Shown in pieces: positions 36,028-44,954 of a stretch of DNA of 56,185 nucleotides; position 1 is the stretch's first letter, and every line of letters begins with the position of its first letter. The notes under the pieces were generated by a model that was not told where the DNA came from, made no database searches, and was given only the letters and a program-made list of their open reading frames with translations. The DNA comes from Chelatococcus sambhunathii (GTDB lineage: Bacteria; Pseudomonadota; Alphaproteobacteria; Rhizobiales; Beijerinckiaceae). The stretch spans positions 1 to 56,185 of the forward strand of contig NZ_LIOL01000002.1 of the NCBI RefSeq assembly GCF_001418005.1, written 5' to 3'. Both the position numbers and the translations under genes were made by a program.

Positions 36028-36876
36028 TCAGCTCTGATAGGCCCGCACCTGCTGCTTCTGCGTGCCGAGGCCCTCGATGCCGAGTTCCACGACCTCGCCG
36101 CCCTTGAGGAAGCGCGGCGGCTTCATGCCCATGCCGACGCCGGGAGGCGTGCCGGTGGTGATGACGTCGCCGGGCTCGAGCTTCATGAACTGCGAGATGT
36201 ATGACACGAGGAAGGGAACGGAGAAGATCATGGTCTTCGTCGAGCCGTCCTGCACCCGCTCGCCGTTCACTTCGAGCCACATGGACAAGTTCTGCACGTC
36301 CTTGATCTCGTCAGTCGTGACGAGCCAGGGGCCGAGGGGACCGAAGGTGGGGCAACCCTTGCCCTTGGCCCACTGACCGCCGCGCTCGATCTGGTACTCG
36401 CGCTCCGACACGTCGTTGCAGACGCAGTAGCCGGCCACGTAGTCGAGCGCGTCCTTCTCCTCGACGTAGGACGCCTCCTCGCCGATGACGATGGCGAGCT
36501 CGACCTCCCAGTCGGTCTTCTGCGAGCCGCGCGGCACGATCACGTCGTCATTGGGGCCGACGATGCAGGACGGGGCCTTGTTGAAGAGGATCGGCTCCTT
36601 CGGGATCGGCGAGTTCGTCTCCGCCGCGTGATCGGCATAGTTGAGGCCCACTGCGATGAAGTTGCGCACGTTGCCGACGCAGGGGCCGAGCCGCGTGCCG
36701 GCCGGCACGGCTGGAAGGGTCTTGGGGTCGACGGCGGCGATGCGCGCCAGCGAGGCCCTTGTGAGGGCCTTGCCGGCGAGATCGGGGACGATGCCGGAGA
36801 TGTCGCGGATCGTGCCCTCGGCGTCGACGATGCCCGGCTTCTCCGCGCCCGGATTGCCGTAGCGCACCAACTTCAT
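36028..36876 (-). CDS. Fumarylacetoacetate hydrolase (FAH) family protein
   Basis: The product has 282 residues with an N-terminal lid (MKLVRYGNPGAEKPGIVD) and the FAH catalytic domain. Metal-site blocks are DWEVELAIVIGEEASYV, VAGYCVCNDVSEREYQ and the C-terminal GDVITTGTPPGVGMGM. Members cleave or hydrolyse C-C bonds in sugar-acid or aromatic catabolism; the closest type is the ureidoglycolate lyase or 2,4-diketo-3-deoxy-L-fuconate hydrolase branch. The exact substrate is unknown. A LacI-type operator 15 bases before the ATG suggests control by a sugar-responsive repressor. Confidence 0.88.
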   Translation of the reverse strand: MKLVRYGNPGAEKPGIVDAEGTIRDISGIVPDLAGKALTRASLARIAAVDPKTLPAVPAGTRLGPCVGNVRNFIAVGLNYADHAAETNSPIPKEPILFNKAPSCIVGPNDDVIVPRGSQKTDWEVELAIVIGEEASYVEEKDALDYVAGYCVCNDVSEREYQIERGGQWAKGKGCPTFGPLGPWLVTTDEIKDVQNLSMWLEVNGERVQDGSTKTMIFSVPFLVSYISQFMKLEPGDVITTGTPPGVGMGMKPPRFLKGGEVVELGIEGLGTQKQQVRAYQS

Positions 36877-36890
36877 GGGGTATCCTCCAA

Positions 36891-36904
36891 TTGAAACGTT
36901 TCAA
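36891..36904. promoter_or_regulatory. LacI-family operator upstream of the FAH gene
   Basis: TTGAAACGTTTCAA is a perfect 14-bp palindrome with the central CG typical of LacI-family operators. It lies 15-28 bases upstream of the FAH-family start on the minus strand, so binding would block transcription or initiation. The cognate repressor is not in the window. Confidence 0.7.
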
Positions 36905-37311
36905 GCGGGCGGAGTGTGCTGCGGCGGGGCGCCGATCGCAAGCCGGATCGGCGCAGATCCGATGCGCGCAGCGCGTAACCGGCGCTTGTTGCGGTAATGT
37001 CACATCAGGCGAAAAGTCGCCAGCCGCACGCTTTTTCCGCGGATGAGAAGGACCTGTGGGCAGGCGCGAAAATCGATATGGTTTCGATATGAACTATACC
37101 CATGTGAACCGGATTGGTGTTGTGCGGTGCATCAAAAGGCATGTTTTGATGTGTTTTTTGCGGTGTTAAGACTGAAATGTTAGTCGCCATTTCAGATATT
37201 TGTATGTGTACCAATACATTGATTGTCGAAGACGGCCTTGGCAGCATGCGAATCAAGGGCGCTCGCAAGTAACAGACGCCTCCATGGAACGTATGGGTCA
37301 GGGGAACATCC
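36905..37311 (+). other. AT-rich non-coding region with successive hairpins upstream of fadL
   Basis: No credible gene is seen in this divergent region between the FAH gene and fadL. From 37080 onward it is clearly AT-richer than its neighbours. It holds the terminator-like hairpin at 37130-37159, an 8-bp hairpin CTGAAATG/CATTTCAG (37172-37179 with 37188-37195), and a 5-bp TGTAT/ATACA hairpin near 37201-37218. It may carry the fadL promoter, a small RNA or a regulatory 5' leader. Confidence 0.6.
37130..37159 (+). terminator. Terminator-like hairpin upstream of fadL
   Basis: CATCAAAA (37130-37137) pairs with TTTTGATG (37144-37151) around GGCATG, followed by TGTTTTTT. It looks like an intrinsic terminator on the plus strand 152 bases before fadL. 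No gene ends here, so it may end a small RNA or an attenuated leader. Confidence 0.6.
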
Positions 37312-38619
37312 ATGAGGGATTCTCGGAAATTTCTTACGTGGACGGCCATTTGTTCAGTTTCATTGATCGTTGCTATGGCCGATGCACAGGCTGGCTCCTT
37401 CGCGATCCGTGAGCAGAGTGCCACCGGACAGGGCATGTCATTCTCCGGCGTTGCGGCCGGTTCTGCCGGTCTCTCGTCGATGTTCTGGAACCCGGCGACG
37501 ATCACCATGAGTCCCGGCTTCCGCTTCGAGGGTCATGCGTCGGTGATCTTTCCCGAGGCGAAGATCAATCCGGACCTGCCGACCCTCGGCCTCGTCGGCG
37601 CGCTCGGGGGCACCCCCGTCGGGTCCGGCAATATCGGCCAGACGGCCGTCGTGCCGGCCAGCTATGCGAGCTATCAGGTCAACGACCGGCTCTGGCTCGG
37701 CGTGTCGATCAATTCGCCCTACGGCTTCATCACCAAGCCGGACCAGAACTGGGCCGGCCAGACCTACGGGCGTTCGTCGAAGGCCTTCTCCATCAACGTC
37801 ACGCCAACGATCGGCTACAGGGTCACCGACTGGCTCTCCATCGGTGTCGGGCTGCAGGTGCAATATCTCGACGTGACGCTGAAGCGCGCGCTCGGCCTGT
37901 CGCCCCTCGCCCCGGCCGCCATCCTCGAGGGCGATGCGTACGGCGTCGGCTACACGCTCGGCCTGACGCTGACGCCGTTCGAGGGCACCGAGATCGGCCT
38001 CGGCTTCCGGTCGTCGATCCGTCACCAGCTCGAGGGCAACCTGCACGTGGGGCCGGCGACGATCGTCCCCGTCAAGGCCAATGTGAACCTGCCGGAGGTG
38101 CTGACCTTCGGCGTCGCCCAGCGCCTGTCGCCACAGTGGAAGGTGATGGCCGGGGTCGAGTGGACGAACTGGAGCAGGCTCAACATCGTGCCGGTCACGA
38201 GCGCGATCAGCGGGACGGCCGTGACGGCGCTGCCGTTCAGCTATCGCGACGGCTGGTTCGCTTCCGTCGGTGCGGAATATCAGGTCAACGATCAACTCGC
38301 GCTGCGTGCCGGCCTCGGCTACGAGTGGTCGCCCATCACCGACCGCACGCGTGACGTGCGCATTCCCGACAACGATCGTCTCTGGGCCTCGATCGGCGCC
38401 ACCTACCAGTGGAACGACCAGCTGTCCTTCGACGTCGGCTACACACACATCTTCGTCAAGGACACGGACATTCGCCTCGTGCCGGGCAATCCGCAGTTCG
38501 CGGCGCTGCCCTTCGTCGCCGAGACGAAGCCGTCAGTCGACATCGTCTCCGTGGCGCTCAAGTACCGCTGGGACGAGCCAGCCAAGCCGATCCCCGCGCC
38601 GATCGTGCGCAAGTACTGA
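37312..38619 (+). CDS. Outer-membrane long-chain fatty acid transporter, FadL/OmpP1 family
   Basis: The product has 435 residues. A signal peptide ends near AQA (25-27), and the mature protein starts with the FadL plug GSFAIREQSATGQGMSFSG, followed by SMFWNPATITM. Alternating amphipathic strands run to the C-terminus, for example YRVTDWLSIGVGLQVQYLD and LSFDVGYTHIFVKD. FadL proteins form 14-stranded barrels for hydrophobic compounds. The end is followed by a bidirectional terminator shared with phaC. The substrate could be fatty acids or aromatics. Confidence 0.92.
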   Translation: MRDSRKFLTWTAICSVSLIVAMADAQAGSFAIREQSATGQGMSFSGVAAGSAGLSSMFWNPATITMSPGFRFEGHASVIFPEAKINPDLPTLGLVGALGGTPVGSGNIGQTAVVPASYASYQVNDRLWLGVSINSPYGFITKPDQNWAGQTYGRSSKAFSINVTPTIGYRVTDWLSIGVGLQVQYLDVTLKRALGLSPLAPAAILEGDAYGVGYTLGLTLTPFEGTEIGLGFRSSIRHQLEGNLHVGPATIVPVKANVNLPEVLTFGVAQRLSPQWKVMAGVEWTNWSRLNIVPVTSAISGTAVTALPFSYRDGWFASVGAEYQVNDQLALRAGLGYEWSPITDRTRDVRIPDNDRLWASIGATYQWNDQLSFDVGYTHIFVKDTDIRLVPGNPQFAALPFVAETKPSVDIVSVALKYRWDEPAKPIPAPIVRKY

Positions 38620-38668
38620 TCGCTTTTCCCGGATTGCCCATGCGAAGGCCCAGGCCGGGTTGCCGGCT

Positions 38669-38706
38669 CGGGCAAGAAGCTTGGGCAAGAAGCTCGGGGC
38701 AAGAAG
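38669..38706 (+). repeat. Three short direct repeats GGCAAGAAGCT-like
   Basis: The unit GGGCAAGAAG(CT) occurs three times in a row between fadL and the terminator (near 38670, 38683 and 38697). The spacing is 13-14 bases. It is a short tandem duplication with no evident function. Confidence 0.6.
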
Positions 38707-38734
38707 AAAGGCCGGCGGGCAACCGCCGGCCTTT
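38707..38734. terminator. Bidirectional intrinsic terminator between fadL and phaC
   Basis: AAAGGCCGGCGG (38707-38718) pairs perfectly with CCGCCGGCCTTT (38723-38734) around the tetraloop GCAA. It is symmetrical and lies between the convergent fadL and phaC stops, so it probably serves both. Confidence 0.85.
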
Positions 38735-38752
38735 GCGCGTCGGCGTCCCGCC

Positions 38753-40555
38753 TCAGTCCCGCATCTTCACATAGGTGCCGGGGGCGTCGCATAGGGGCGC
38801 GAGCGGCCCCTCGGCGGGGTCGCGCGCCTTGACCCGTTCGGGGCTCTGGGCGGCGATCCAGTCGATCCAGTCCGGCCACCAGGAGCCGGGCACCTCCTGC
38901 GCCTCCTTCAGCCAGTCGTCGAGCTCGCCGCGCGGTTTGCCGTTGACCCAGTGCTGGTACTTCGGCTTGGCCGGCGGATTGACGACGCCGGCGATGTGTC
39001 CCGAGCCGGCAAGCACGAAGCGGATGCGCCCGCCGAAGAGCTGCGCGCCAAGGAAGACCGAGCGGGCCGGGGCGATGTGGTCCTCGCGCGTGGCGAGGTG
39101 ATAGGTGGGTATGGTGACGTCCGACAGTTCGAGCCGCGTATTGCCGAAGTTCATGCGGCCCTTGGCGAGATTGTTCTTCAGGTAGCATTCGCGCATGTAG
39201 AACGAATGGTTGGCTGCCGGCATGCGGGTGGAATCGGAGTTCCAGTAGAGCAGGTCGAACGGCAGCGGGGAGACGCCGCGCACGTAGTTGTTGACGATGT
39301 AGGGCCATATCAGGTCGTTCGGCCGCAGCATGTTGAAGGCGGTCGCCATGCGCGAGCCCTCGAGATAGCCGCGCTTGGCCATCTCCTGCTCGATGGCCCT
39401 GATCTGGTCCTCGTCGACGAAGACCTTGAGATCGCCGGCATGGGTGAAGTCCACCTGGGTGGTCAGGAAGGTGGCGCCGGCGATGCGTGTGTCGCCGTTC
39501 GCCGCCATGAAGGCGAGCGTCGCCGCGAGCAGGGTACCGCCGACGCAATAGCCGACGGCCGAGACCTCCTCCTCGCCCGTGTTGCGGGCAATGGCGTCGA
39601 GGGCGGCGAAGATGCCCTCGCGCATGTAATCCTCGAAGCTCTTCTCGGCCAGCCGCTCGTCGGGGTTGACCCAGGAGATGCAGAAGACGGTGAGTCCCTG
39701 CGCCACCGCCCAGCGGATGAAGGATTTGTCCGGGTTGAGATCGAGGATGTAGTACTTGTTGATCCACGGCGGCACGATGAGGAGCGGCCGGCGCAGCACC
39801 TTCTCGGTCGTCGGGCTGTACTGGATGAGTTCCACAAGCTCGTTGCGGAAGATGACCTTGCCGGGCGTGTTGGCGAGATTGATGCCGACCTCGAACCGGT
39901 GCGGGTCCGACTGGCGCACCTTGAGCTGGCCGCCGCCGGCCTCCACGTCCTCGGCCAGCATCTGCATGCCACGCACCAGGTTGGCGCCGCTCTCGCGCAG
40001 GGTGGTTCGGATGAGCTCCGGATTGGTGGCGATGAAGTTCGACGGGGCGAGCGCGCTTGCGATCTGGCGCACGTAGAACTGCGCCTTGTGACGGGTGTGG
40101 TCGTCGAGCCCCTCGGCCTCGGCGGCGAGCCGGTCGGCCCAGTCGGTCGTCAGCAGATAGGCCTGCTTGATGAAATCGAAGAGCGGATTTTCCTCCCACT
40201 CGGGGTCAGCGAAGCGCTTGTCCTTCGGGTCTGGCGTGATTACCGGCTCGGCCTGTTCGCCCTGCATGCGCTTGAGGGTCGAGGCCCAAAGATCAAGGAA
40301 GCGAGAGGTGAGGGCGGACTGGGCCTCGATCGCCTTCTGCGGATCGGACATCCACTTCTCGGCCACATTGCCAAGCGTCTTGACGATGTCGCCTACCTCG
40401 TCGGCGGCTCCGCCCTTGGCGCGGCCCTCCTCGTATGGCTTGAGGTAGGCGGCCGCCACCCGGCCGGCTTCCTCCACGAACTGGGCCATGTTGCGCGACA
40501 GGGCCTCGAAATCCGGCATCGGCGTGCCGGGTCGCTGGTCGCCCTTATCAGTCAT
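38753..40555 (-). CDS. phaC: Class I poly(3-hydroxyalkanoate) synthase
   Basis: The product has 600 residues, normal for class I PhaC. It polymerises 3-hydroxyacyl-CoA into storage polyester granules. The N-terminal PhaC domain is present, and the lipase-like box GYCVGG holds catalytic Cys337. The Asp and His of the triad are expected in the C-terminal part ([19 protein letters not shown] and [20 protein letters not shown]). ATG at 40555 starts [20 protein letters not shown]. It suggests the organism stores PHA; propionyl-CoA carboxylase nearby would compete for a shared precursor. No phaAB or phasin gene is in the window. Confidence 0.96.
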   Translation of the reverse strand: MTDKGDQRPGTPMPDFEALSRNMAQFVEEAGRVAAAYLKPYEEGRAKGGAADEVGDIVKTLGNVAEKWMSDPQKAIEAQSALTSRFLDLWASTLKRMQGEQAEPVITPDPKDKRFADPEWEENPLFDFIKQAYLLTTDWADRLAAEAEGLDDHTRHKAQFYVRQIASALAPSNFIATNPELIRTTLRESGANLVRGMQMLAEDVEAGGGQLKVRQSDPHRFEVGINLANTPGKVIFRNELVELIQYSPTTEKVLRRPLLIVPPWINKYYILDLNPDKSFIRWAVAQGLTVFCISWVNPDERLAEKSFEDYMREGIFAALDAIARNTGEEEVSAVGYCVGGTLLAATLAFMAANGDTRIAGATFLTTQVDFTHAGDLKVFVDEDQIRAIEQEMAKRGYLEGSRMATAFNMLRPNDLIWPYIVNNYVRGVSPLPFDLLYWNSDSTRMPAANHSFYMRECYLKNNLAKGRMNFGNTRLELSDVTIPTYHLATREDHIAPARSVFLGAQLFGGRIRFVLAGSGHIAGVVNPPAKPKYQHWVNGKPRGELDDWLKEAQEVPGSWWPDWIDWIAAQSPERVKARDPAEGPLAPLCDAPGTYVKMRD

Positions 40556-40726
40556 GCGCCCTCCGCCTCTTTCCTCGACGGCATGTCTCGATCCGTTCCC
40601 TTTTTCCTCATATTAACCGACAATCTGTGACATGGGCATCATTGACGGGCATGATCGCCGGCATGGGCATCGCGCATATCGACGCAAGACTTGTCGCAGA
40701 TGGTCCTTTCACAAGAGTTCATACCG

Positions 40727-41089
40727 ATGAGACGTTACCTGCGAGGCCTTTTCCAGTCCGTGCGGGGCAGCCGTGCCCGCAAGGCGCTGCTCGTGCTGCT
40801 GCCGCTCGTCCTCGCCGCCTGCACGAGCGGTGGTGAGGCAGTGCGGGATGTCGCCGTCGCCACGGGGCTGCGCGCCGAGGCGCCGCGGTCGGCCGAGTTC
40901 GTCGCCCAATCGCGGCCCAGCGACCTCAACTACATGCCCATCGGCGTGCAGCCGCCGGCCCGCGCGATCCGCCCGCGGAGCGCCGATGAGGCCGAGCGGC
41001 TGAAGCAGGAGCTGGAGGCGCGGCGGCGGGCAAACGAGGCTGCCGCCTCGGAGGCCAGGGCGCTGTCGGCGGCGCCGGCAGCGCAATAG
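40727..41089 (+). CDS. Small putative lipoprotein, 120 aa
   Basis: The product has a basic N-terminus (MRRYLRGLFQSVRGSRARK), a hydrophobic segment ALLVLLPLVLAAC with a lipobox LAAC at its end, and then a hydrophilic region. The C-terminal third is a charged, probably coiled-coil stretch (EAERLKQELEARRRANEAAA). It is likely an inner- or outer-membrane lipoprotein of unknown function. ATG at 40727 is chosen to give a compact signal; an in-frame ATG at 40691 is an alternative. Confidence 0.75.
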   Translation: MRRYLRGLFQSVRGSRARKALLVLLPLVLAACTSGGEAVRDVAVATGLRAEAPRSAEFVAQSRPSDLNYMPIGVQPPARAIRPRSADEAERLKQELEARRRANEAAASEARALSAAPAAQ

Positions 41090-41209
41090 CCCGGCAGTCA
41101 TCCCGCAGGCGCGAAAAAACATTCTGCCTTTGGCCGGCCGGGTGCTAAATCAAAGCTGCCGCGCCGGAAGGACTGCGATGCGCGGCCCGATCCAGGGACT
41201 TGAGTAGCC

Positions 41210-42427
41210 ATGACCGATTTTCACCGCATCAAGCGTCTGCCGCCCTATGTCTTCGAGCAGGTGAACCGGATCAAGGCCGCAGCCCGAGCCAACGGGGCCG
41301 ACATCATCGACCTCGGCATGGGCAATCCCGACCTGCCGGCGCCGCGCCATGTCATCGAGAAGCTGGTGGAGACCGCGGGCAAACCGCGTACCGACCGCTA
41401 TTCCGCCTCCAAGGGGATCGGCGGCCTGCGCCGGGCCCAGGCGGGCTATTACGAGCGCCGCTTCGGCGTGAAGCTCGATCCCGACACCCAGGTCGTTGCC
41501 ACGCTCGGCTCCAAGGAGGGTTTCGCCAACATGGCGCAGGCCATCACCGGGCCTGGCGATGTCGTGCTCGTCCCCAATCCGAGCTATCCGATCCACGCCT
41601 TCGGCTTCCTGATGGCCGGCGGCGCCATCCGCTCCGTGCCGGCCGAGCCGACGCCGGCCTTCTTCCCCGCGCTCGAGCGGGCGGTGGTGCATTCGATTCC
41701 CAAGCCCATCGCCGTCGTCGTCTGCTATCCGTCGAACCCCACGGCCTATGTGGCTTCGCTCGACTTCTACAAGGACCTCGTGGCCTTCGCGAAGAAGCAC
41801 GAGCTCATCGTCCTGTCCGACCTTGCCTATGCCGAGGTCTATTTCGACGGGGAGCCGCCGCCGTCGGTGCTGCAGGTGCCGGGCGCCGTGGACGTCACGG
41901 TCGAGTTCACCTCGATGTCGAAGACCTATTCCATGGCCGGCTGGCGCATGGGCTTTGCCGTGGGCAACGAGCGGCTGCTGGCGGCGCTCGCCCGCGTGAA
42001 GTCCTATCTCGACTACGGCGCCTATACGCCCGTGCAGGTGGCAGCCACGGCCGCCCTCAACGGGCCGGACGACTGCATCGTCGAGATGCGCGACATCTAT
42101 CGCCGGCGCCGCGACGCGCTGGTCGATTCCTTCGGCCGGGCGGGCTGGCCGATCCCGACGCCGAGCGCCTCGATGTTTGCCTGGGTGCCGATTCCGGAGC
42201 CTTTCCGCGGCCTCGGCAGCCTCGAATTCTCGAAGCTGCTCGTCGAGAAGGCGGATGTCGCCGTCGCGCCGGGCATCGGCTTCGGCGAGCATGGCGACGA
42301 TTATGTGCGGATCGCCATTGTGGAGAACGAGCAGCGCATCCGCCAGGCCGCCCGCAATATCCGCCGCTTCCTTGAAACGGCGGACAAAACGTTGCACAAC
42401 GTGGTCCCGCTCGCGGCCCGGCGCTGA
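41210..42427 (+). CDS. Class I/II PLP aminotransferase (AlaC / LL-diaminopimelate aminotransferase-like)
   Basis: The product has 405 residues. The fold-type I PLP site is visible: Lys238 in TSMSKTYSMAGWR, with NPSYPIH, CYPSNPTAYVA and LSDLAYAEVYFDG providing cofactor contacts. Similar proteins act as glutamate-pyruvate aminotransferase AlaC or are annotated as LL-diaminopimelate aminotransferase. The hom gene starts 54 bases downstream, pointing to aspartate-family or alanine metabolism. Sequence alone does not settle the substrate. Confidence 0.88.
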   Translation: MTDFHRIKRLPPYVFEQVNRIKAAARANGADIIDLGMGNPDLPAPRHVIEKLVETAGKPRTDRYSASKGIGGLRRAQAGYYERRFGVKLDPDTQVVATLGSKEGFANMAQAITGPGDVVLVPNPSYPIHAFGFLMAGGAIRSVPAEPTPAFFPALERAVVHSIPKPIAVVVCYPSNPTAYVASLDFYKDLVAFAKKHELIVLSDLAYAEVYFDGEPPPSVLQVPGAVDVTVEFTSMSKTYSMAGWRMGFAVGNERLLAALARVKSYLDYGAYTPVQVAATAALNGPDDCIVEMRDIYRRRRDALVDSFGRAGWPIPTPSASMFAWVPIPEPFRGLGSLEFSKLLVEKADVAVAPGIGFGEHGDDYVRIAIVENEQRIRQAARNIRRFLETADKTLHNVVPLAARR

Positions 42428-42481
42428 GGCGCCGGCCGCGCCGGCTCTCGTTGCCTTTCGTTCCCGCGAGTCTGGTTCACC

Positions 42482-43804
42482 ATGTCGCATGATTTCAGGG
42501 TCGGCATCGCCGGCCTCGGCACGGTCGGCGCTTCCGCCGTGCGCATGCTTGTCCGTCAGGACGAGCAGCTCACCGCCCGTCTCGGACGCCGGGTGAGGGT
42601 GACCGCCGTGACTGCGCGCGACCGCGCGCGTGAACGCGGCTTCGATCTCGCGGCCCTGACCTGGTTCGACGATCCGGTCGCGCTCGCCCGCAGCGGCGAC
42701 ATCGACTGTTTCGTCGAACTCATTGGCGGGGAGGACGGCCCGGCCCTCGAGGCCGTCACCGCGGCGCTGGAAACCGGCAAGCACGTCGTCACCGCCAACA
42801 AGGCGCTGCTAGCGCGGCACGGCGTGACGCTCGCCGCCCTCGCCGAGAAGAAGGGCGTGTCGCTCGCCTTCGAAGCCTCCGTCGCCGGGGGCATTCCCGT
42901 CATCAAGACGCTGCGCGAGGCACTCGGCGGCAACAGTGTCAGCCGCGTCTACGGCATCCTCAACGGCACCTGCAACTACATCCTGTCGCGCATGGAGGCG
43001 GAGGGCCTGTCCTTCGACGACTGCCTCAAGGACGCGCAGAGGCTGGGCTATGCCGAGGCCGATCCGACCTTCGACGTCGGCGGCTTCGACACGGCACACA
43101 AGCTTGCGATCCTCACGAGCCTCGCCTTCGGCACCGAGATCGACGCCGAGGCGATCTATGTCGAGGGCATCTCCTCGATCAGCCCCATCGACATCCGCAT
43201 GGCCGACGAGCTCGGCTATCGCATCAAGCTGCTCGGCGTCGCCGAGCGGACGAAGACCGGCATCGAGCAGCGGGTCCATCCGACGATGGTGCCGAAATCC
43301 TCCGCCATCGCACAGGTGATGGGTGTCACCAACGCCGTGACCATCGACGCCGATGCGGTGCGCGAGGTCACGCTCGTCGGCCCAGGGGCGGGGGGCGACG
43401 CGACCGCCTCGGCCGTCGTCGCCGACATCTGCGACCTTGCCGCGGGCGGTGCAGTGCCGGCCTTCGGCGTGCCCGTCGGCGCGCTGCGCAAGCCCGAGCG
43501 CGCGGCGATGCGCATGCATACCGGCGGCTATTACGTGCGCCTCACCGCCTATGACAGGCCGGGCGCCGCGGCCTCCATCGTCACCCGCATGGCGGAGGCG
43601 GACATTTCGCTGGAGAGCATCGTCCAGCACCGGTCGGAGGATGCCGCCCAGCGGGATCCCTCCGGGCGCTCCGGCGCGCCGGTGCCGGTGGTGCTCATCA
43701 CCTATGCGACGACGGAAGCCGCCATCCGCAGGGCGGTGGACAAGGTGATCGGAGACGGGCATGTCGCCGAGGCGCCACAAGTGATCCGTATTGAACGGGA
43801 GTAG
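42482..43804 (+). CDS. hom: Homoserine dehydrogenase
   Basis: The product has 440 residues. It reduces aspartate semialdehyde to homoserine for threonine and methionine. The Rossmann motif is GIAGLGTVG near residue 8, with TANKALLARHG, SVAGGIPVIKTLREAL and GILNGTCNYILSRM in the catalytic domain. A C-terminal ACT domain (about 350-435, GGYYVRLTAYDRPGAAASIV) probably binds threonine for feedback inhibition. It follows the aminotransferase closely and may share its transcript. Confidence 0.96.
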   Translation: MSHDFRVGIAGLGTVGASAVRMLVRQDEQLTARLGRRVRVTAVTARDRARERGFDLAALTWFDDPVALARSGDIDCFVELIGGEDGPALEAVTAALETGKHVVTANKALLARHGVTLAALAEKKGVSLAFEASVAGGIPVIKTLREALGGNSVSRVYGILNGTCNYILSRMEAEGLSFDDCLKDAQRLGYAEADPTFDVGGFDTAHKLAILTSLAFGTEIDAEAIYVEGISSISPIDIRMADELGYRIKLLGVAERTKTGIEQRVHPTMVPKSSAIAQVMGVTNAVTIDADAVREVTLVGPGAGGDATASAVVADICDLAAGGAVPAFGVPVGALRKPERAAMRMHTGGYYVRLTAYDRPGAAASIVTRMAEADISLESIVQHRSEDAAQRDPSGRSGAPVPVVLITYATTEAAIRRAVDKVIGDGHVAEAPQVIRIERE

Positions 43805-43860
43805 GTCGCGGCCGATCGTGCCGCATCCGAGACCATGCACGTACGCTGACCTATCCAGAC

Positions 43861-43893
43861 GGCCGTTCCGGCCCGCTGATCTGAGCGGCCTTT
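43861..43893 (+). promoter_or_regulatory. Possible weak terminator or hairpin between hom and glpX
   Basis: GGCCCGCT and AGCGGCC (about 43870-43890) form a stem with one bulged base and are followed by TTT. It ends 20 bases before the glpX start. It may be a weak terminator of hom or a leader structure. Confidence 0.35.
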
Positions 43894-43910
43894 AGGGAGA
43901 TCCGACCGCG

Positions 43911-44906
43911 ATGAGCGAGATTACCGTCAAGCCGAACCAGCTGATCGAACGCATCCTCACGCTGGAGCTCGTGCGCGTGACCGAGCGCGCCGCCGTAGCG
44001 GCGGCGCGGCTGCGTGGGCGCGGCAACGAAAAGGCGGCCGACCAGGCTGCGGTCGATGCCATGCGCCGGGAGCTCAACCGCCTGCCGATCGACGGCACTG
44101 TCGTCATCGGCGAGGGCGAGCGCGACGAGGCGCCGATGCTGTTCATCGGCGAGAAGGTCGGCAACACCAAGGGGCCGAAGGTCGACATCGCGGTCGATCC
44201 ACTCGAGGGCACGACGCTCTGCGCCAAGGACATGCCCGGCGCCATCACTGTCATGGCCATGGCCGAGGCGGGTACGCTGCTCGGCGCGCCCGACGTCTAC
44301 ATGCAGAAGATTGCCGTTGGTCCAGGTTATCCGGACGGGGTGATCGACCTCGACGCCTCGCCGGCGGACAACATCAATGCGCTCGCCAGGGCCAAGGGCG
44401 TCAAGCCCAACGAGATCAACGTGCTGATGCTCGACCGGCCGCGCCACGCCGACATGATCGCCGCGGTGCGCAAGACGGGCGCCGGCATCCGCCTTATCAC
44501 CGATGGCGACGTCGCCGGCGTCATCTTCACGGCGAACCCGGAAGAGACCGGCATCGACATGTATCTCGGCATCGGCGCCGCCCCGGAGGGCGTGCTCGCG
44601 GCCGGGGCGCTGCGCTGCGTCGGCGGCCAGATGCAGGCCCGCCTCATCCTCGACACGGCGGAGAAGCTCGACCGAGCGGCCAAGATGGGCGTCACCGACC
44701 CGAACAAGAAATACCAGTTGCTCGATCTCGCTTCGGGCGACGTCATCGTCGCCGCCACAGGCGTCACCAACGGGGCCCTTCTCTCGGGCGTGCGCTTCCG
44801 CAAGGACGTGATCGAGACGGAGACGGTGGTCTACCGCTCCGCCACCGGCACCGTGCGCCGCATCAAGGCCGAGCACCGGGAGCTCGCCAAGTTCCATCTG
44901 GATTGA
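43911..44906 (+). CDS. glpX: Fructose-1,6-bisphosphatase class II
   Basis: The product has 331 residues. It dephosphorylates fructose 1,6-bisphosphate in gluconeogenesis; in some autotrophs it also acts on sedoheptulose bisphosphate. The metal-binding motifs are VIGEGERDEAPM (66-76) and DPLEGTTLCAKDMPGAI from Asp96. The C-terminal blocks VAATGVTNGALLSGV and the end HRELAKFHLD are typical of GlpX. It lies 106 bases after hom and is followed by an acetyltransferase gene. Confidence 0.95.
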   Translation: MSEITVKPNQLIERILTLELVRVTERAAVAAARLRGRGNEKAADQAAVDAMRRELNRLPIDGTVVIGEGERDEAPMLFIGEKVGNTKGPKVDIAVDPLEGTTLCAKDMPGAITVMAMAEAGTLLGAPDVYMQKIAVGPGYPDGVIDLDASPADNINALARAKGVKPNEINVLMLDRPRHADMIAAVRKTGAGIRLITDGDVAGVIFTANPEETGIDMYLGIGAAPEGVLAAGALRCVGGQMQARLILDTAEKLDRAAKMGVTDPNKKYQLLDLASGDVIVAATGVTNGALLSGVRFRKDVIETETVVYRSATGTVRRIKAEHRELAKFHLD

Positions 44907-44922
44907 GTTTCGGCGGAGCGGT

Positions 44923-44941
44923 CCGGATGGCCGTCATCCGG
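44923..44941 (+). promoter_or_regulatory. Hairpin just ahead of the GNAT ribosome binding site
   Basis: CCGGATG (44923-44929) pairs with CATCCGG (44935-44941) around GCCGT. The GGAGGAGG ribosome binding site begins two bases later. It may affect translation of the acetyltransferase or end glpX messages. Confidence 0.35.
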
Positions 44942-44954
44942 TGGAGGAGGCCTG

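Noticed and set aside
37005-37508. 167-codon minus-strand frame overlapping the fadL start and its upstream region
   Set aside because: It overlaps the FadL signal peptide, has no ribosome binding site or family match, and crosses the hairpin region.
38951-40630. 559-codon open frame opposite phaC
   Set aside because: PhaC is unambiguous on the minus strand; the antisense frame is a composition artefact.
41090-41209. Possible leader peptide or attenuator upstream of the aminotransferase-hom genes
   Set aside because: No short frame enriched in a relevant amino acid and no terminator with a T-run are present.
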